A stretch of 64,000 bases of DNA from JANXQG01 sp964615095 (GTDB lineage: Bacteria > Planctomycetota > Planctomycetia > Pirellulales > Thermoguttaceae), in NCBI GenBank assembly GCA_964615095.1, contig CAZTPX010000020.1, positions 30,419-94,418 of the forward strand, written 5' to 3'. Shown piece after piece: positions 1 to 8,527 of the stretch (its first letter is position 1; every line of letters begins with the position of its first letter). The position numbers were made by a program, and so were the translations under genes. Under the pieces are notes generated by a model. That model had not been told where the DNA came from, made no database searches, and saw only the letters and a program-made list of their open reading frames with translations.

Positions 1-2511
1 GGCGGGAGAACACACGCGGTGGGCGGGAAGCGAGCCAGCGCCTGGGGATTGTACGATATGCATGGCAACGTGTGGGAGTGGTGCAACGACTGGTTCGACA
101 AGGACTATTACGCGAATTCGGCGACAGACGACCCAGCGGGACCGCTCACGGGCTCCTACCGTGTGGCTCGCGGCGGTAGCTGGGCATATGGGTCACCCAA
201 TTGCACGTCGGTGTGCCGAAATCTCGGAGGGCCGGAGTTCGGGTGCTTCCAGTATGGCTTTCGTGTCTCGCTAGTTTTGGCAGACACGGCCGCGGAGCGG
301 GGGACGAGGAGCCGTAGCGATGATTCCGCACATCCCTTCAGTGGCGCGGCCGCCAATGAACCACCTCCCGCCGTCGCCCCTTTCGACGCCCAGAAGGCCA
401 AAGAGCATCAAGAGGCCTGGGCCAAGCACCTTGGCGTGCCGTCGGAACTGAACAATTCCATTGGCATGAACTTCCGGCTCATTCCGCCCGGCGAGTTCAC
501 GATGGGCTCGCCCACGGAACTGATCGAAGACGAATTGAAGGATCCGAGTACTTCGGCCTGGTTCCTACCGAGCGAGGGACCGCAACATCGTGTGCGAATC
601 ACCAAGCCGTTCTTTTTGGCGACCGATCCGGTGACTCAGGAAGAGTACCAACGGGTCACGGGTAGTAACCCGAGTTACTTCTGCGCGACGGGCCGTGGGA
701 AGGATATTGTCGAAGGTCAGGATACGAAGCGGTATCCCGTGGAGGAAGTGTCGTGGGACGACGCGGTGGAATTCTGCCGCAAGTTGTCCGCAGTGCCGGA
801 AGAGAAGGCCGCGGGTCGAAGGTACTGCTTGCCCTCGGAGGCTCAGTGGGAGTACGCTTGCCGCGCCGGGAGTACGGGTCGTTTCAGCTTCAGTTCCGGA
901 CGCAACGAGATTCCCAAAACGGTGGATGAGACCGAGCTTCTCAACTATGCATGGTTCGCCGGCAATGCGGGCGGCAGGACGCACGCGGTGGGTAGGAAGC
1001 GGCCCAACGCCTGGGGGCTGTGCGATATGCACGGCAATGTATGGCAGTGGTGCCAGGACTGGTGGGATATGGACTACTATGCGAAGTCCGGGAGCGAGGA
1101 CCCGACCGGGCCCGGCAGTGGCTCGCTTCGCGTGCATCGCGGCGGCGATTTCTCATCCGGATTCTGCCGGTCAGCAATCCGCGATCCCCGGGAACCCGCC
1201 TTTCGTAACGCTAACTTAGGCTTTCGCGTGGCCTTACTCGTGGCCGACACGGCAGCCGAGCGGGCGAAGACGACTCGTAACACCACGGTCGCGCCACCGC
1301 CCGCCGATGCGAGCGGGCAACGTCCAGTACCGGCCGCAGCAACGGTTCTTTCTCCGTACCGCAAGCCGCTTCCTGCCGTTGGTAGCCTTATCGGTCCCGA
1401 CGGTAAGTGGAAACTGCCGCCCGGCGCTCCGTCGCCCGCCATCGCCCCGTTCGATGAAGCCAACGCCAAGGAACACCAAACGGCATGGGCCAAGCACGTC
1501 GGTGCGCCGGTCGAGATCAGCAACGCCATCGGCATGAAGCTCCGACTGATCCCGCCGGGCGAGTTCACGATGGGCGCGCCGAAGGATTGGAACGAAGAGG
1601 AACTGAAGCTAATCGCCGTTGAACAGGGAAAGGAGAACGCGAAGGCGTTGGATCAGGCGTGTAAGGACAATGTGCTCGGCAAGGTGCAGCACCGGGTACG
1701 GGTGACCAGGCCATTTTACCTCGGAACGTACCCGGTGACGCAGGAAGAGTATCAGCGGATCATGGAAAACAACCCGAGTTTCTTTTGCGCGACGGGCGGT
1801 GGAAAGGACATCGTCGAAGGGTATGATACACGGCGGTTTCCGGTGGAAGTAGTGTCGTGGAACGCGGCGGCGGAGTTCTGTCGAAAACTCGCCGATCTGC
1901 CGGAAGAAAAAGCGGCCGGGCGAACGTATCGTCTGCCTTCCGAGGCGCAATGGGAGTACGCCTGCCGCGCGGGGAGCATGGGGCGATATGGCTTCACGGC
2001 AGTCTTTAGCGGGAGTGCCAGGGAGGCTGAGGAGCAAAGACTGCCCGAGTACGGCTGGTTCAGTGGCAATTCTGGCGGCAGGACGCACGCGGTGGGCAGA
2101 AAGCGGCCCAACGCCTGGGGGCTGTGCGATATGCACGGCAATGTGTGGCAGTGGTGCAAGGACTGGCACGACAAAGACTATTATGCCCAGTCGCCACTTG
2201 ACGACCCGCCTGGGCCTGCCACCGCCACGCAGCGCGTGCTTCGCGGCGGTAGCTGGCGATACTGGCCGTGGGCCTGCACTTCGGCGCGCCGTGGCTACGG
2301 CGGGCCGCAGCCCGGGTGCTTCCAATGGGGCTTCCGCGTCTGCTTAGTTCTGCCGGACAAGCCGGAAGAGCTACCGCATGCCACGCTCCAAGGGAAAGCT
2401 GCGCCAACTGCGAAATCTGAAATTCCAAATCTGAAATCTCAAATTCCTTCGCATCCGCCCGCGATCGTGCCCGCGGATGCGGCAAAGGCCACGAAGCACC
2501 CGGGGAACTGA
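1..2511 (+). CDS. Protein with three tandem FGE-sulfatase (SUMF1-type) domains, 5' end outside window
   Basis: The frame is open to the left window edge, so the true start is outside; 836 residues are visible. Three FGE-sulfatase (C-type-lectin-fold) domains follow one another: the tail of copy 1 at about residues 1-97, copy 2 at about 150-418 and copy 3 at about 508-787. Copies 2 and 3 open with RLIPPGEFTMG; all three carry DMHGNVW[EQ]W and end in GFRV. Genuine formylglycine-generating enzyme uses two Cys five residues apart near the C-terminus. Here the matching segments read NCTSVC, FCRSAI and ACTSAR, so none keeps that pair. Sulfatase activation is therefore unlikely, although a sulfatase gene lies 3.7 kb downstream. 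A ligand-binding or scaffold role is an inference. The tail contains SEIPNLKSQIP, the translation of an AT-rich intergenic-type repeat. The next gene begins 42 bp downstream and may be cotranscribed. Confidence 0.85.
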   Translation, partial: GGRTHAVGGKRASAWGLYDMHGNVWEWCNDWFDKDYYANSATDDPAGPLTGSYRVARGGSWAYGSPNCTSVCRNLGGPEFGCFQYGFRVSLVLADTAAERGTRSRSDDSAHPFSGAAANEPPPAVAPFDAQKAKEHQEAWAKHLGVPSELNNSIGMNFRLIPPGEFTMGSPTELIEDELKDPSTSAWFLPSEGPQHRVRITKPFFLATDPVTQEEYQRVTGSNPSYFCATGRGKDIVEGQDTKRYPVEEVSWDDAVEFCRKLSAVPEEKAAGRRYCLPSEAQWEYACRAGSTGRFSFSSGRNEIPKTVDETELLNYAWFAGNAGGRTHAVGRKRPNAWGLCDMHGNVWQWCQDWWDMDYYAKSGSEDPTGPGSGSLRVHRGGDFSSGFCRSAIRDPREPAFRNANLGFRVALLVADTAAERAKTTRNTTVAPPPADASGQRPVPAAATVLSPYRKPLPAVGSLIGPDGKWKLPPGAPSPAIAPFDEANAKEHQTAWAKHVGAPVEISNAIGMKLRLIPPGEFTMGAPKDWNEEELKLIAVEQGKENAKALDQACKDNVLGKVQHRVRVTRPFYLGTYPVTQEEYQRIMENNPSFFCATGGGKDIVEGYDTRRFPVEVVSWNAAAEFCRKLADLPEEKAAGRTYRLPSEAQWEYACRAGSMGRYGFTAVFSGSAREAEEQRLPEYGWFSGNSGGRTHAVGRKRPNAWGLCDMHGNVWQWCKDWHDKDYYAQSPLDDPPGPATATQRVLRGGSWRYWPWACTSARRGYGGPQPGCFQWGFRVCLVLPDKPEELPHATLQGKAAPTAKSEIPNLKSQIPSHPPAIVPADAAKATKHPGN
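2413..2447. repeat. AT-rich AAATCTGAAATTCC-type repeat inside a coding region
   Basis: A short run of alternating AAATCTGAAATTCC / AAATCTCAAATTCC words lies inside the last 35 codons of the FGE-domain gene and is translated as SEIPNLKSQIP. The same style of sequence is seen in intergenic DNA at 25262-25605, so the repeat appears to have extended the coding region. Confidence 0.55.
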
Positions 2512-2553
2512 GCCAAACGTCTCAATCGAACATCCCAAACAAGGAGACCGATC

Positions 2554-3966
2554 ATGCGCGTGTTGTCAATTGTCGCCCTGACGCTTGTTTCTGCAGTTTC
2601 TGCCGCCCTCGCGCGGACCTGGACCGACACCTCGGGGAAGTTCTCCATTGAGGCCGAACTCGTGCAAGTCGAGGAAGGCAAGGTGCAACTGCGCAAACCC
2701 GACGGGTCGCTTGTAACCGTGCCGCTAGCAAAGCTCTCGGACGGCGACCGTCGTTATCTTGAATCGAGGGAAAAAGCGGTCCCCGCCGCGCCCGCGCCGC
2801 CCCCCGATTCGGCGAAGGCAGCGCCAGCGGCGACAAAGAACGGTCCCGCCGCCAAAAAGGCCAAGACGCAGCCGTCGCGCGTCAGCTCGGAGGCCGCCAT
2901 TGCCGCCGCTTTGAACAGTCCGGCGCACTTGACATTCGTTGCCACGCCCTTGAAGGACGTGATCGATTATTTGAAGGACCAGTATCACGTCGAATTCCAG
3001 CTTGACTTGCCGGCGCTGAAGGAGGCCGGGGTTAGGCCAGAGACCCCCGTCACTTTTAACGCGGGCAAGAAAGAAACCCTGGACTCCGCCCTGGAAAAAC
3101 TCCTTGCGAGCAAAAGCCTGGGCCTGGTCTATGTGGTGTGGAGCGAGGTCATTCTTGTGACTTCGTCGCCCAAAGCCGAAAGCGATCAGTTCATGGCAAC
3201 CCGCGTCTACAAGGTGCTGCAGGCAACCGACGTCAGCAGCCTTGTCGCGCAGATCGGGACTCAAGTGGAGCCCAAGTCCTGGGTGGATAACGGCGGAACA
3301 AGTACTATCTCGGCGTGGCAGCGGGGGGCCGTGGTGATCAGCCAGACCCAGAAGACCTTCCGCATTTTAGAGCGGCGCTTTGCTGGAACACTGCGACGAA
3401 TCGATCCCCGTGAGGCCAAGCCCAACCCGCGGAAGGGCAAGGCGGAGGCCGGCATCGCGGCAAAGCTCAAGCAACCTGTCAGCCTCCAGTTTGTGGAAAC
3501 GCCGTTACACGACGTGGTGGACTATCTCTCCGACTTGACGAAGGTCAAGATCCATTTCGACGAGAAAGCCCTCAAGGATGCCGGCGTGGACGGAAGCACT
3601 CCGATTACGATCAATGTCAGGGGCGTCAACCTGCGGAGCGGCCTGTCCTTGCTCACGGCAGGCTGCCAGTTGACTTGGGTGCCGACCGCCAACGGCATCG
3701 AAATCACCAGCCCGTCGGTTGCCGAGTCGAAGTTGACTCTGGTCTCCTATGACGTCCACGACCTCGTCGATGTCCGGGGCAGCCCGAAAACCCTGGTTGA
3801 TATCATCACGAATACAGTCCAGTGCAAATCGTGGCAAGACAACGGCGGGACGGGAACGATTGAGGCCAAGAACGGCGGCAGCGTCTTGCAAGTGAGTCAG
3901 AACGCACGCGCCCATGAGGAGATCGAACAACTGCTCCTTGCCCTGCGGCTTTCTGCCCAGCCGTGA
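2554..3966 (+). CDS. Secreted SHD1-domain protein with two secretin-N/STN-like repeats
   Basis: The ATG follows AAGGAGACC with good spacing. Residues 1-20 form a signal peptide ending near ALA. Residues about 21-70 match the SHD1 (SLA1 homology domain 1) type common in planctomycete exported proteins, ending in VPLAKLSDGDRRYL. Then come two copies of a 130-residue unit, at about 110-245 and 297-440. Each starts with an F-V-x-TPL-x-DV-x-DYL segment and contains a (K)SW-x-DNGGT-x-TI segment, which resembles secretin/TonB short N-terminal (STN-like) domains found in planctomycete propeller and secretin-like proteins. The duplicated unit is seen directly; the fold name is by resemblance. The partner is unknown. 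It probably forms an operon with the FGE-domain gene. Confidence 0.8.
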   Translation: MRVLSIVALTLVSAVSAALARTWTDTSGKFSIEAELVQVEEGKVQLRKPDGSLVTVPLAKLSDGDRRYLESREKAVPAAPAPPPDSAKAAPAATKNGPAAKKAKTQPSRVSSEAAIAAALNSPAHLTFVATPLKDVIDYLKDQYHVEFQLDLPALKEAGVRPETPVTFNAGKKETLDSALEKLLASKSLGLVYVVWSEVILVTSSPKAESDQFMATRVYKVLQATDVSSLVAQIGTQVEPKSWVDNGGTSTISAWQRGAVVISQTQKTFRILERRFAGTLRRIDPREAKPNPRKGKAEAGIAAKLKQPVSLQFVETPLHDVVDYLSDLTKVKIHFDEKALKDAGVDGSTPITINVRGVNLRSGLSLLTAGCQLTWVPTANGIEITSPSVAESKLTLVSYDVHDLVDVRGSPKTLVDIITNTVQCKSWQDNGGTGTIEAKNGGSVLQVSQNARAHEEIEQLLLALRLSAQP

Positions 3967-4016
3967 TGGGGCTTGGCGGTTACGCTTTTGATTCGGTATT
4001 TGTTCCAGCGTCGGAC

Positions 4017-4060
4017 GGAGTTCTGGGGACAGGGAGTTCTGGGGAGTTCTGGGGACACAG
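4017..4060. repeat. Three tandem GGAGTTCTGGGG units
   Basis: GGAGTTCTGGGG occurs three times in a row, the last unit running into GGGGACACAGTATTTAA. Sequences of this type often border REP-associated (Y1/RAYT) transposase genes; that association is from memory. No transposase gene is visible here. It starts an 889-bp stretch (3967-4855) without an intact gene. Confidence 0.5.
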
Positions 4061-4257
4061 TATTTAACTATGAATCGTGCGACTTCGTTTACAAGGCGAA
4101 AACGGACGCCTGCCGTGCCTTTCCCGAGCGCGCAGCGCGAGTTGCTCGCTGCAGGCGCCAGGCAGGATTTTCGGGCGAGAGGCGGAGCAGGCCAGAACCC
4201 ACGAGCGGCAGGCTCCTCGGCGCGCCGCGACGGGCGGCCCATGCCGTCCCCACGGGA

Positions 4258-4522
4258 ACCGCGCGGCCGCACCTGACTTTGGACGAGTTTCGCGAGATCT
4301 GCGCGCGGCATGGCGGGACGGACCCGTCGAAGCAGGCGTCGCTGGCGCGGCTGCTGCACAAGCTCCCACGCGCTGCTGCACTTCGTCGACGAGCCGCGGC
4401 TGCGAGACACGTCGGTGCCCAACCCCCACTGGGTGACCTACGCCGAGTTTCGCGCGCTGTGCGCCGCGCACGGCGTGACGGACGAAGGCCAGGGGTTTTA
4501 CATCCTCTTCGGAGGCCAAGGC
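4258..4522 (+). pseudogene. Remnant of a Roc-COR (ROCO-type) protein
   Basis: Two adjoining frames together resemble the COR region of bacterial Roc-COR GTPase/leucine-rich-repeat proteins. The first (about 4258-4368) reads LTLDEFREICARHGGTD followed by a LARLLHKL segment. After a frameshift the second (about 4361-4522) reads LLHFVDEPRLRDTS, then NPHWVTYAEFRALCAAHG. The EFR-x-[IL]CA-x-HG-x-TD word occurs in both pieces, suggesting a recombination or deletion between repeated segments. There is no Roc GTPase domain and no start or stop that makes sense. Nothing else is recognisable up to 4750. Confidence 0.55.
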
Positions 4523-4758
4523 ACAATCGCCCGATGGGCGAGATCGTGGCGCCGCTACGCGGCTCTTTTTGTTGGTTCTCGCTCGCGACCGGGGGTTGCG
4601 CTACGCTCCACGTCCGGCTATTCGATTGACGCCGCTCCGCGGCGGTTTACCAGACGATTCGCACCACCCCGCCCGTCCATTGATGCGCAGAAACGAAGAC
4701 GCATCCGGAAGAATCGGGTGCATTGCCGTTATTGAACCGGGCACCCTTTCCCGCCTCG

Positions 4759-4857
4759 TGCGGCGATTAGACGATACATTCGCCGCATATTGTGCGGTGA
4801 ATAGCTTGCCATGCGGCGATTATAGGCTATAATCAACGCAAAGGATGCGGTGAATAT
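4759..4857 (+). promoter_or_regulatory. Operator-like array of four TGCGGYGAWTA words before the Fic gene
   Basis: TGCGGCGATTA is at 4759 and 4812; TGCGGTGAATA is at 4793 and 4846. The spacings are 34, 19 and 34, so the array is a degenerate 53-bp direct duplication. An inverted copy, TTCGCCGCA at 4779-4787, forms a dyad with 4793-4801 around a 5-bp loop. The -35/-10 elements at 4806-4833 lie within the array and the last word overlaps the Fic start codon. Autoregulation by the Fic protein's C-terminal helix-turn-helix is an inference. Confidence 0.6.
4806..4833 (+). promoter_or_regulatory. Sigma-70-type promoter for the Fic gene
   Basis: TTGCCA at 4806-4811 and a consensus TATAAT at 4828-4833 are separated by 16 bp. 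The start codon follows 22 bp after the -10 box, so the leader is very short, and AAGGA at 4841-4845 is the ribosome site. Confidence 0.6.
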
Positions 4858-5974
4858 GCCCTATATCCACGAAACTGATGGCTGGCCGGAACTTACTTGG
4901 GATGGCGACGCCCTGGCCATACCCCTAGCAACGGTAAGGCACAAGCAGGGAAGACTCCTCGGCAAAATGGAGGCCCTGGGTTTCGATCTGCGTGCGGAAG
5001 CCGGCCTCATCGTGCTGACAAACGACGTGGTGAAGTCGTCCGCAATCGAGGGCGAAACGCTTAACCCCGACGAAGTTCGGTCGTCGATCGCCCGCCGGCT
5101 TGGGCTCGACGTAGCGGGCCTTCCGAAGGCTGGTCGCGATGTTGAAGGCATCGTCGAAATGATGCTTGACGCGACAGGGAAGTTTAGCACGCCACTCACG
5201 AAGGAACGTCTGTTTGCTTGGCACGCATCGTTGTTCCCAACCGGACGCAGCGGTATGACGGAGATCGCCGTCGGCAAATGGCGTCCCGAGGAAGCTGGGG
5301 AAATGCAGGTTGTATCCGGCCCCATCGGACATGAGAGAGTTCATTTCAGGGCGCCGGAGGCCAAGCGGCTTGAAGCGGAAATGAAGAAGTTCATCGAGTG
5401 GTTCAATGGGCCAACAGTCATGGATTCGGTCATCAAGGCTGGAGTCGCCCATTTCTGGTTTGTCACCATCCATCCGTTCGAGGACGGCAACGGCCGAATC
5501 GCCCGCGCCATCGCCGATATGGCGCTGGCTCGCGCCGACGGGACGAAAGATCGTTTCTACAGTATGTCGGCGCAAATCGCGGCAGAACGCAAAGAGTACT
5601 ATCAAGTGTTGGAGATCGCCCAGCGTGGCGATGTCAACATCACGCGCTGGCTCGACTGGTTCCTGGATTGCCTAGGCCGTGCGATTGACGGTTCGGACCA
5701 GGCGCTTGCCGCGGTGCTGCACAAGGCGAAACTCTGGCAGCGGATCAATCCCAAGCCGGTGAATGAGCGGCAGCGGTTGGTCATCAACCGCCTGCTAAAC
5801 AACTTCGAGGGGTATCTCACAACCTCAAAATATGCGACGCTCGCCAAGTGCTCAGCCGATACCGCGCTTCGCGATATCCGAGAACTGCTCAGCCGAGGCA
5901 TCCTATTGCAAAACCCCAGCGGTGGGCGAAGTACGAGCTACCGGCTTGCGGAGCCTGACAACATCAACGTGTGA
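4856..5974 (+). CDS. Fic/DOC-family protein (DUF4172-type N-terminus), predicted AMP-transferase
   Basis: A 372-residue Fic protein. ATG 4856 is preferred over the GTG six bases upstream because AAGGA then lies 10 bp away. The Fic core motif HPFEDGNGRIARA is near residue 206, with His and the phosphate-binding GNGR loop intact, so it should transfer AMP or a related nucleotide group to a target hydroxyl. Near residues 60-66 SSAIEG fits the class II inhibitory motif [ST]xxxE[GN], whose Glu blocks ATP gamma-phosphate binding; self-inhibition is expected. The last 80 residues (NRLLNNFEGYLTTSKYA then a DTALRDIRELLSRGIL segment) form a winged helix-turn-helix. No toxin partner gene is adjacent. 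The operator-like array before the gene is consistent with autoregulation (inferred). Confidence 0.92.
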   Translation: MPYIHETDGWPELTWDGDALAIPLATVRHKQGRLLGKMEALGFDLRAEAGLIVLTNDVVKSSAIEGETLNPDEVRSSIARRLGLDVAGLPKAGRDVEGIVEMMLDATGKFSTPLTKERLFAWHASLFPTGRSGMTEIAVGKWRPEEAGEMQVVSGPIGHERVHFRAPEAKRLEAEMKKFIEWFNGPTVMDSVIKAGVAHFWFVTIHPFEDGNGRIARAIADMALARADGTKDRFYSMSAQIAAERKEYYQVLEIAQRGDVNITRWLDWFLDCLGRAIDGSDQALAAVLHKAKLWQRINPKPVNERQRLVINRLLNNFEGYLTTSKYATLAKCSADTALRDIRELLSRGILLQNPSGGRSTSYRLAEPDNINV

Positions 5975-6037
5975 TCACGCCCACAGTACTGTCCGGCGGC
6001 AGAAATGTTAGGAATCCGCGAATCTTCCGCCATCTAC

Positions 6038-6065
6038 TTGCCTTTGAAATGCGCCAACCTATAAT
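6038..6065 (+). promoter_or_regulatory. Candidate promoter upstream of the sulfatase
   Basis: TTGCCT at 6038-6043 and TATAAT at 6060-6065 with a 16-bp spacer lie 170 bp before the sulfatase start. The rest of 5975-6234 shows nothing recognisable. Confidence 0.4.
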
Positions 6066-6234
6066 TTCCGCCGGTTACCCTATTCTAATTATTTCTTAGC
6101 TGCCGTTTCGGGGTGAGTTATACGCTTCGCGGCGGTGTTCCCAGTCCTTGGCGTGTCCATTGGGAGGGTGGACCCAAGTCGAACATTGTTCAGGTAAACG
6201 AAGTCTCTAACTTGTCTAACGTAAGGACCGTTTT

Positions 6235-8016
6235 ATGCTAAAACTCAAGACTACGGTGGCTGCCTGCCTTGCCCTTTCGGCGATCGGCGGCATCATCGCC
6301 TGCTCGTCGCAGATGGCCAAATCGGGCGGCGACGCCAAGACCAGTTCCAACCCCAGCGCGGCGCAAAAGGCCGCCAGCCCGGCGGCAAGCCAGCCGGCGC
6401 CCAACCAGGTTGCTCAAGCCGAGGAACCTGCCAAGACCGAAACGGCCACCGCACCGGCTGCCGGCGGCAAGAAGCCGAATATCCTCTTCATCATGGGAGA
6501 TGACATCGGCATGTGGAACATCGGCGCCTATCACCGCGGTTTGATGGCCGGCAGGACGCCCCACCTGGACAAGCTGGCCAAGGAAGGCATGATGTTCACC
6601 GACTACTACGCCGAGGCAAGCTGCACGGCGGGCCGGGCCAACTTCATCACCGGCGAACTGCCCATACGCACGGGCATGACCACTGTCGGCCAGGCCGGTG
6701 CCAAGACCGGTCTTCCGGCCGAGGCTTGCACGATTGCCACGGCGCTCAAAGCGCAGGGCTATGCCACCGGGCAGTTCGGCAAGAACCACTTGGGCGATCG
6801 CAACGAGTTCCTGCCCACCGTTCACGGCTTCGACGAGTTCTTTGGTTACCTATATCACCTGGACGCCATGGAAGACCCGGCGCATCCCAACTACCCGCAG
6901 AAGCTCTTGAACGTGGTCGGCCCGCGCAACATGGTCCACAGTTGGGCCACGGAGACGGACGACCCGACCGAGATGCCGCGGTGGGGCAAGATCGGCAAGC
7001 AGAAGATCGAGGACGCCGGCACGCTTTATCCGAAGCGAATGGAGACTGTGGACAATGAGATCCGCGATCTGGCCATCAATTTCATGGACAAGGCCAAGAA
7101 GGACGGCAAGCCTTTCTTCGTCTGGCTCAACCCGACGCGGATGCACATCGTCACGCACCTCTCGCCGAAATATGAGGCGCTGCGCAACTCGGAGAATGGT
7201 TGGTCGGAACAGGAAGCCGGCATGGCTCAGCTCGATGACGACGTTGGATTGGTGATGCAGAAGCTCAAGGATCTGGGCGAGGACGATAACACCATCGTGG
7301 TCTTCACCACCGACAACGGCACGGAAACCTTCACCTGGCCCGATGGCGGAACGACGCCGTTCGCGCAATGCAAAGGGACGATCATGGAAGGCGGCTTCCG
7401 CGTGCCGTGCATCGCGCGCTGGCCCGGCCACATTCCCACGGACAAGGTGCAGAACGGTCTCATGTCGGGTCTGGACTGGTTCCCCACGTTCCTGGCTGCC
7501 GCCGGCAACCCGGACATCACGAACCAGTTGCTCAAGGGTGTGAAGCTCGGCGAGCGGACCTACAAGAACCATCTCGACGGCTACGACCAGACCGCCCTGA
7601 TCACCGGCAAAGGCCCGTCGGCGCGCCACGAGATCTTCTACCTCGGCGAAAGCACGGTAGGCGCGGTGCGCATCGACGACTACAAGTTCCGCTTTATCGA
7701 CCAGCCCAATGGCTGGCTCGGTGATAAAACCCATCCCGACGTGCCCTACATCACCAACCTGCGTCTTGATCCGTTCGAGCGCATGGGCTGGCCGAACAAC
7801 GGGACGAAAGACGGTGCACAACAATACTTCGATTGGTTCAAGTATCAGTTCTGGCGTTTTGTGTTCGTCCAGCAGGTGGTTGGCAAGGAACTCCAAACCT
7901 TCATCGAATTCCCGCCGATGCAGCGGGGTGCGAGTTTCAATCTTGACGCCATAAAAGCGGAGATGACGAAACGCATGCAACAGGCGGAGGCGGCCAGCCA
8001 CGGCGCCAGCAACTAG
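6235..8016 (+). CDS. Lipoprotein sulfatase (arylsulfatase family)
   Basis: A 593-residue exported sulfatase. The signal peptide ends in a lipobox-like IIAC (Cys23), followed by an 55-residue Ala/Pro/Lys-rich linker that probably spans from the membrane anchor. The catalytic domain starts at KPNILFIMGDD (metal-binding Asp pair near 88-89). The modification site is CTAGR at Cys130, matching CxAxR, with a downstream TGxxPxRTGM element, so Cys130 would be converted to formylglycine. Further motifs are FGKNHLG, a histidine-bearing RMHIVTH stretch and FTTDNGTE (metal ligands Asp and Asn). It hydrolyses sulfate esters; the substrate cannot be read from the sequence. AAGGACC precedes the ATG. The downstream genes on the same strand may be cotranscribed. 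Confidence 0.92.
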   Translation: MLKLKTTVAACLALSAIGGIIACSSQMAKSGGDAKTSSNPSAAQKAASPAASQPAPNQVAQAEEPAKTETATAPAAGGKKPNILFIMGDDIGMWNIGAYHRGLMAGRTPHLDKLAKEGMMFTDYYAEASCTAGRANFITGELPIRTGMTTVGQAGAKTGLPAEACTIATALKAQGYATGQFGKNHLGDRNEFLPTVHGFDEFFGYLYHLDAMEDPAHPNYPQKLLNVVGPRNMVHSWATETDDPTEMPRWGKIGKQKIEDAGTLYPKRMETVDNEIRDLAINFMDKAKKDGKPFFVWLNPTRMHIVTHLSPKYEALRNSENGWSEQEAGMAQLDDDVGLVMQKLKDLGEDDNTIVVFTTDNGTETFTWPDGGTTPFAQCKGTIMEGGFRVPCIARWPGHIPTDKVQNGLMSGLDWFPTFLAAAGNPDITNQLLKGVKLGERTYKNHLDGYDQTALITGKGPSARHEIFYLGESTVGAVRIDDYKFRFIDQPNGWLGDKTHPDVPYITNLRLDPFERMGWPNNGTKDGAQQYFDWFKYQFWRFVFVQQVVGKELQTFIEFPPMQRGASFNLDAIKAEMTKRMQQAEAASHGASN

Positions 8017-8125
8017 CTTGAATGTCCTTCACGGCGGGCGGCTCGCAAGGGCCGCCCGCTCTCCCACCGCCGGCCAGCTAATTTGCTGCCACACGGTTCT
8101 GTCCAAACGCGAAAGGAATAGTACC

Positions 8126-8488
8126 ATGATCGAACAGATGACCGGGCTACCCGCCCACACAATCGGCTTCAAAATGAGCGGCAAACTGCACGACGCGGAC
8201 TATAAGACATTCGTCCCCTTGGTGGATGCCGAGATCGCCAAGGAGGGGAAGATCAACGTTCTCGCCCAATTCCACGATTTCCACGGTTGGGATGCGCGAG
8301 CGCTGTGGGATGACATCAAGTTCTCCACCACGCACTGCACCAAGATCAAACGCATCGCGCTAGTGGGCGAGAAAACTTGGGAGAAATGGATGGCCGCCGT
8401 GTGCAAGCCGTTCACGATGGCCAAGATCCGTTACTTCGATGCGACCGAGATCGAGGCCGCCAAGGCCTGGTTGGGCGAGGCGTCCTGA
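8126..8488 (+). CDS. SpoIIAA-like (STAS-related) protein
   Basis: A 120-residue cytoplasmic protein of the SpoIIAA-like family. The ATG at 8126 follows GAAAGGA; an upstream in-frame start at 8018 gives an unrelated extension and is not preferred. The opening GFKMSGKLHDADYKTFVPL and the end FDATEIEAAKAWL are typical of the family: an alpha/beta STAS-like fold of roughly 120 residues, commonly of unknown role in environmental bacteria. It has no signal peptide and no obvious phosphorylatable Ser context. It sits 109 bp after the sulfatase and 39 bp before the HAD gene, so it may share their transcript. Confidence 0.75.
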   Translation: MIEQMTGLPAHTIGFKMSGKLHDADYKTFVPLVDAEIAKEGKINVLAQFHDFHGWDARALWDDIKFSTTHCTKIKRIALVGEKTWEKWMAAVCKPFTMAKIRYFDATEIEAAKAWLGEAS

Positions 8489-8527
8489 AACTGCGCCGGA
8501 AAGGTCATGCAACGACGGAAATCGTTT

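Noticed and set aside
1..2511. Sulfatase-activating enzyme for the sulfatase at 6235
   Set aside because: The paired catalytic Cys of genuine FGE is missing in all visible copies.
4845..4852. GTG at 4850 as Fic start
   Set aside because: Spacing from AAGGA is only four bases; ATG at 4856 gives better spacing and the usual N-terminus.
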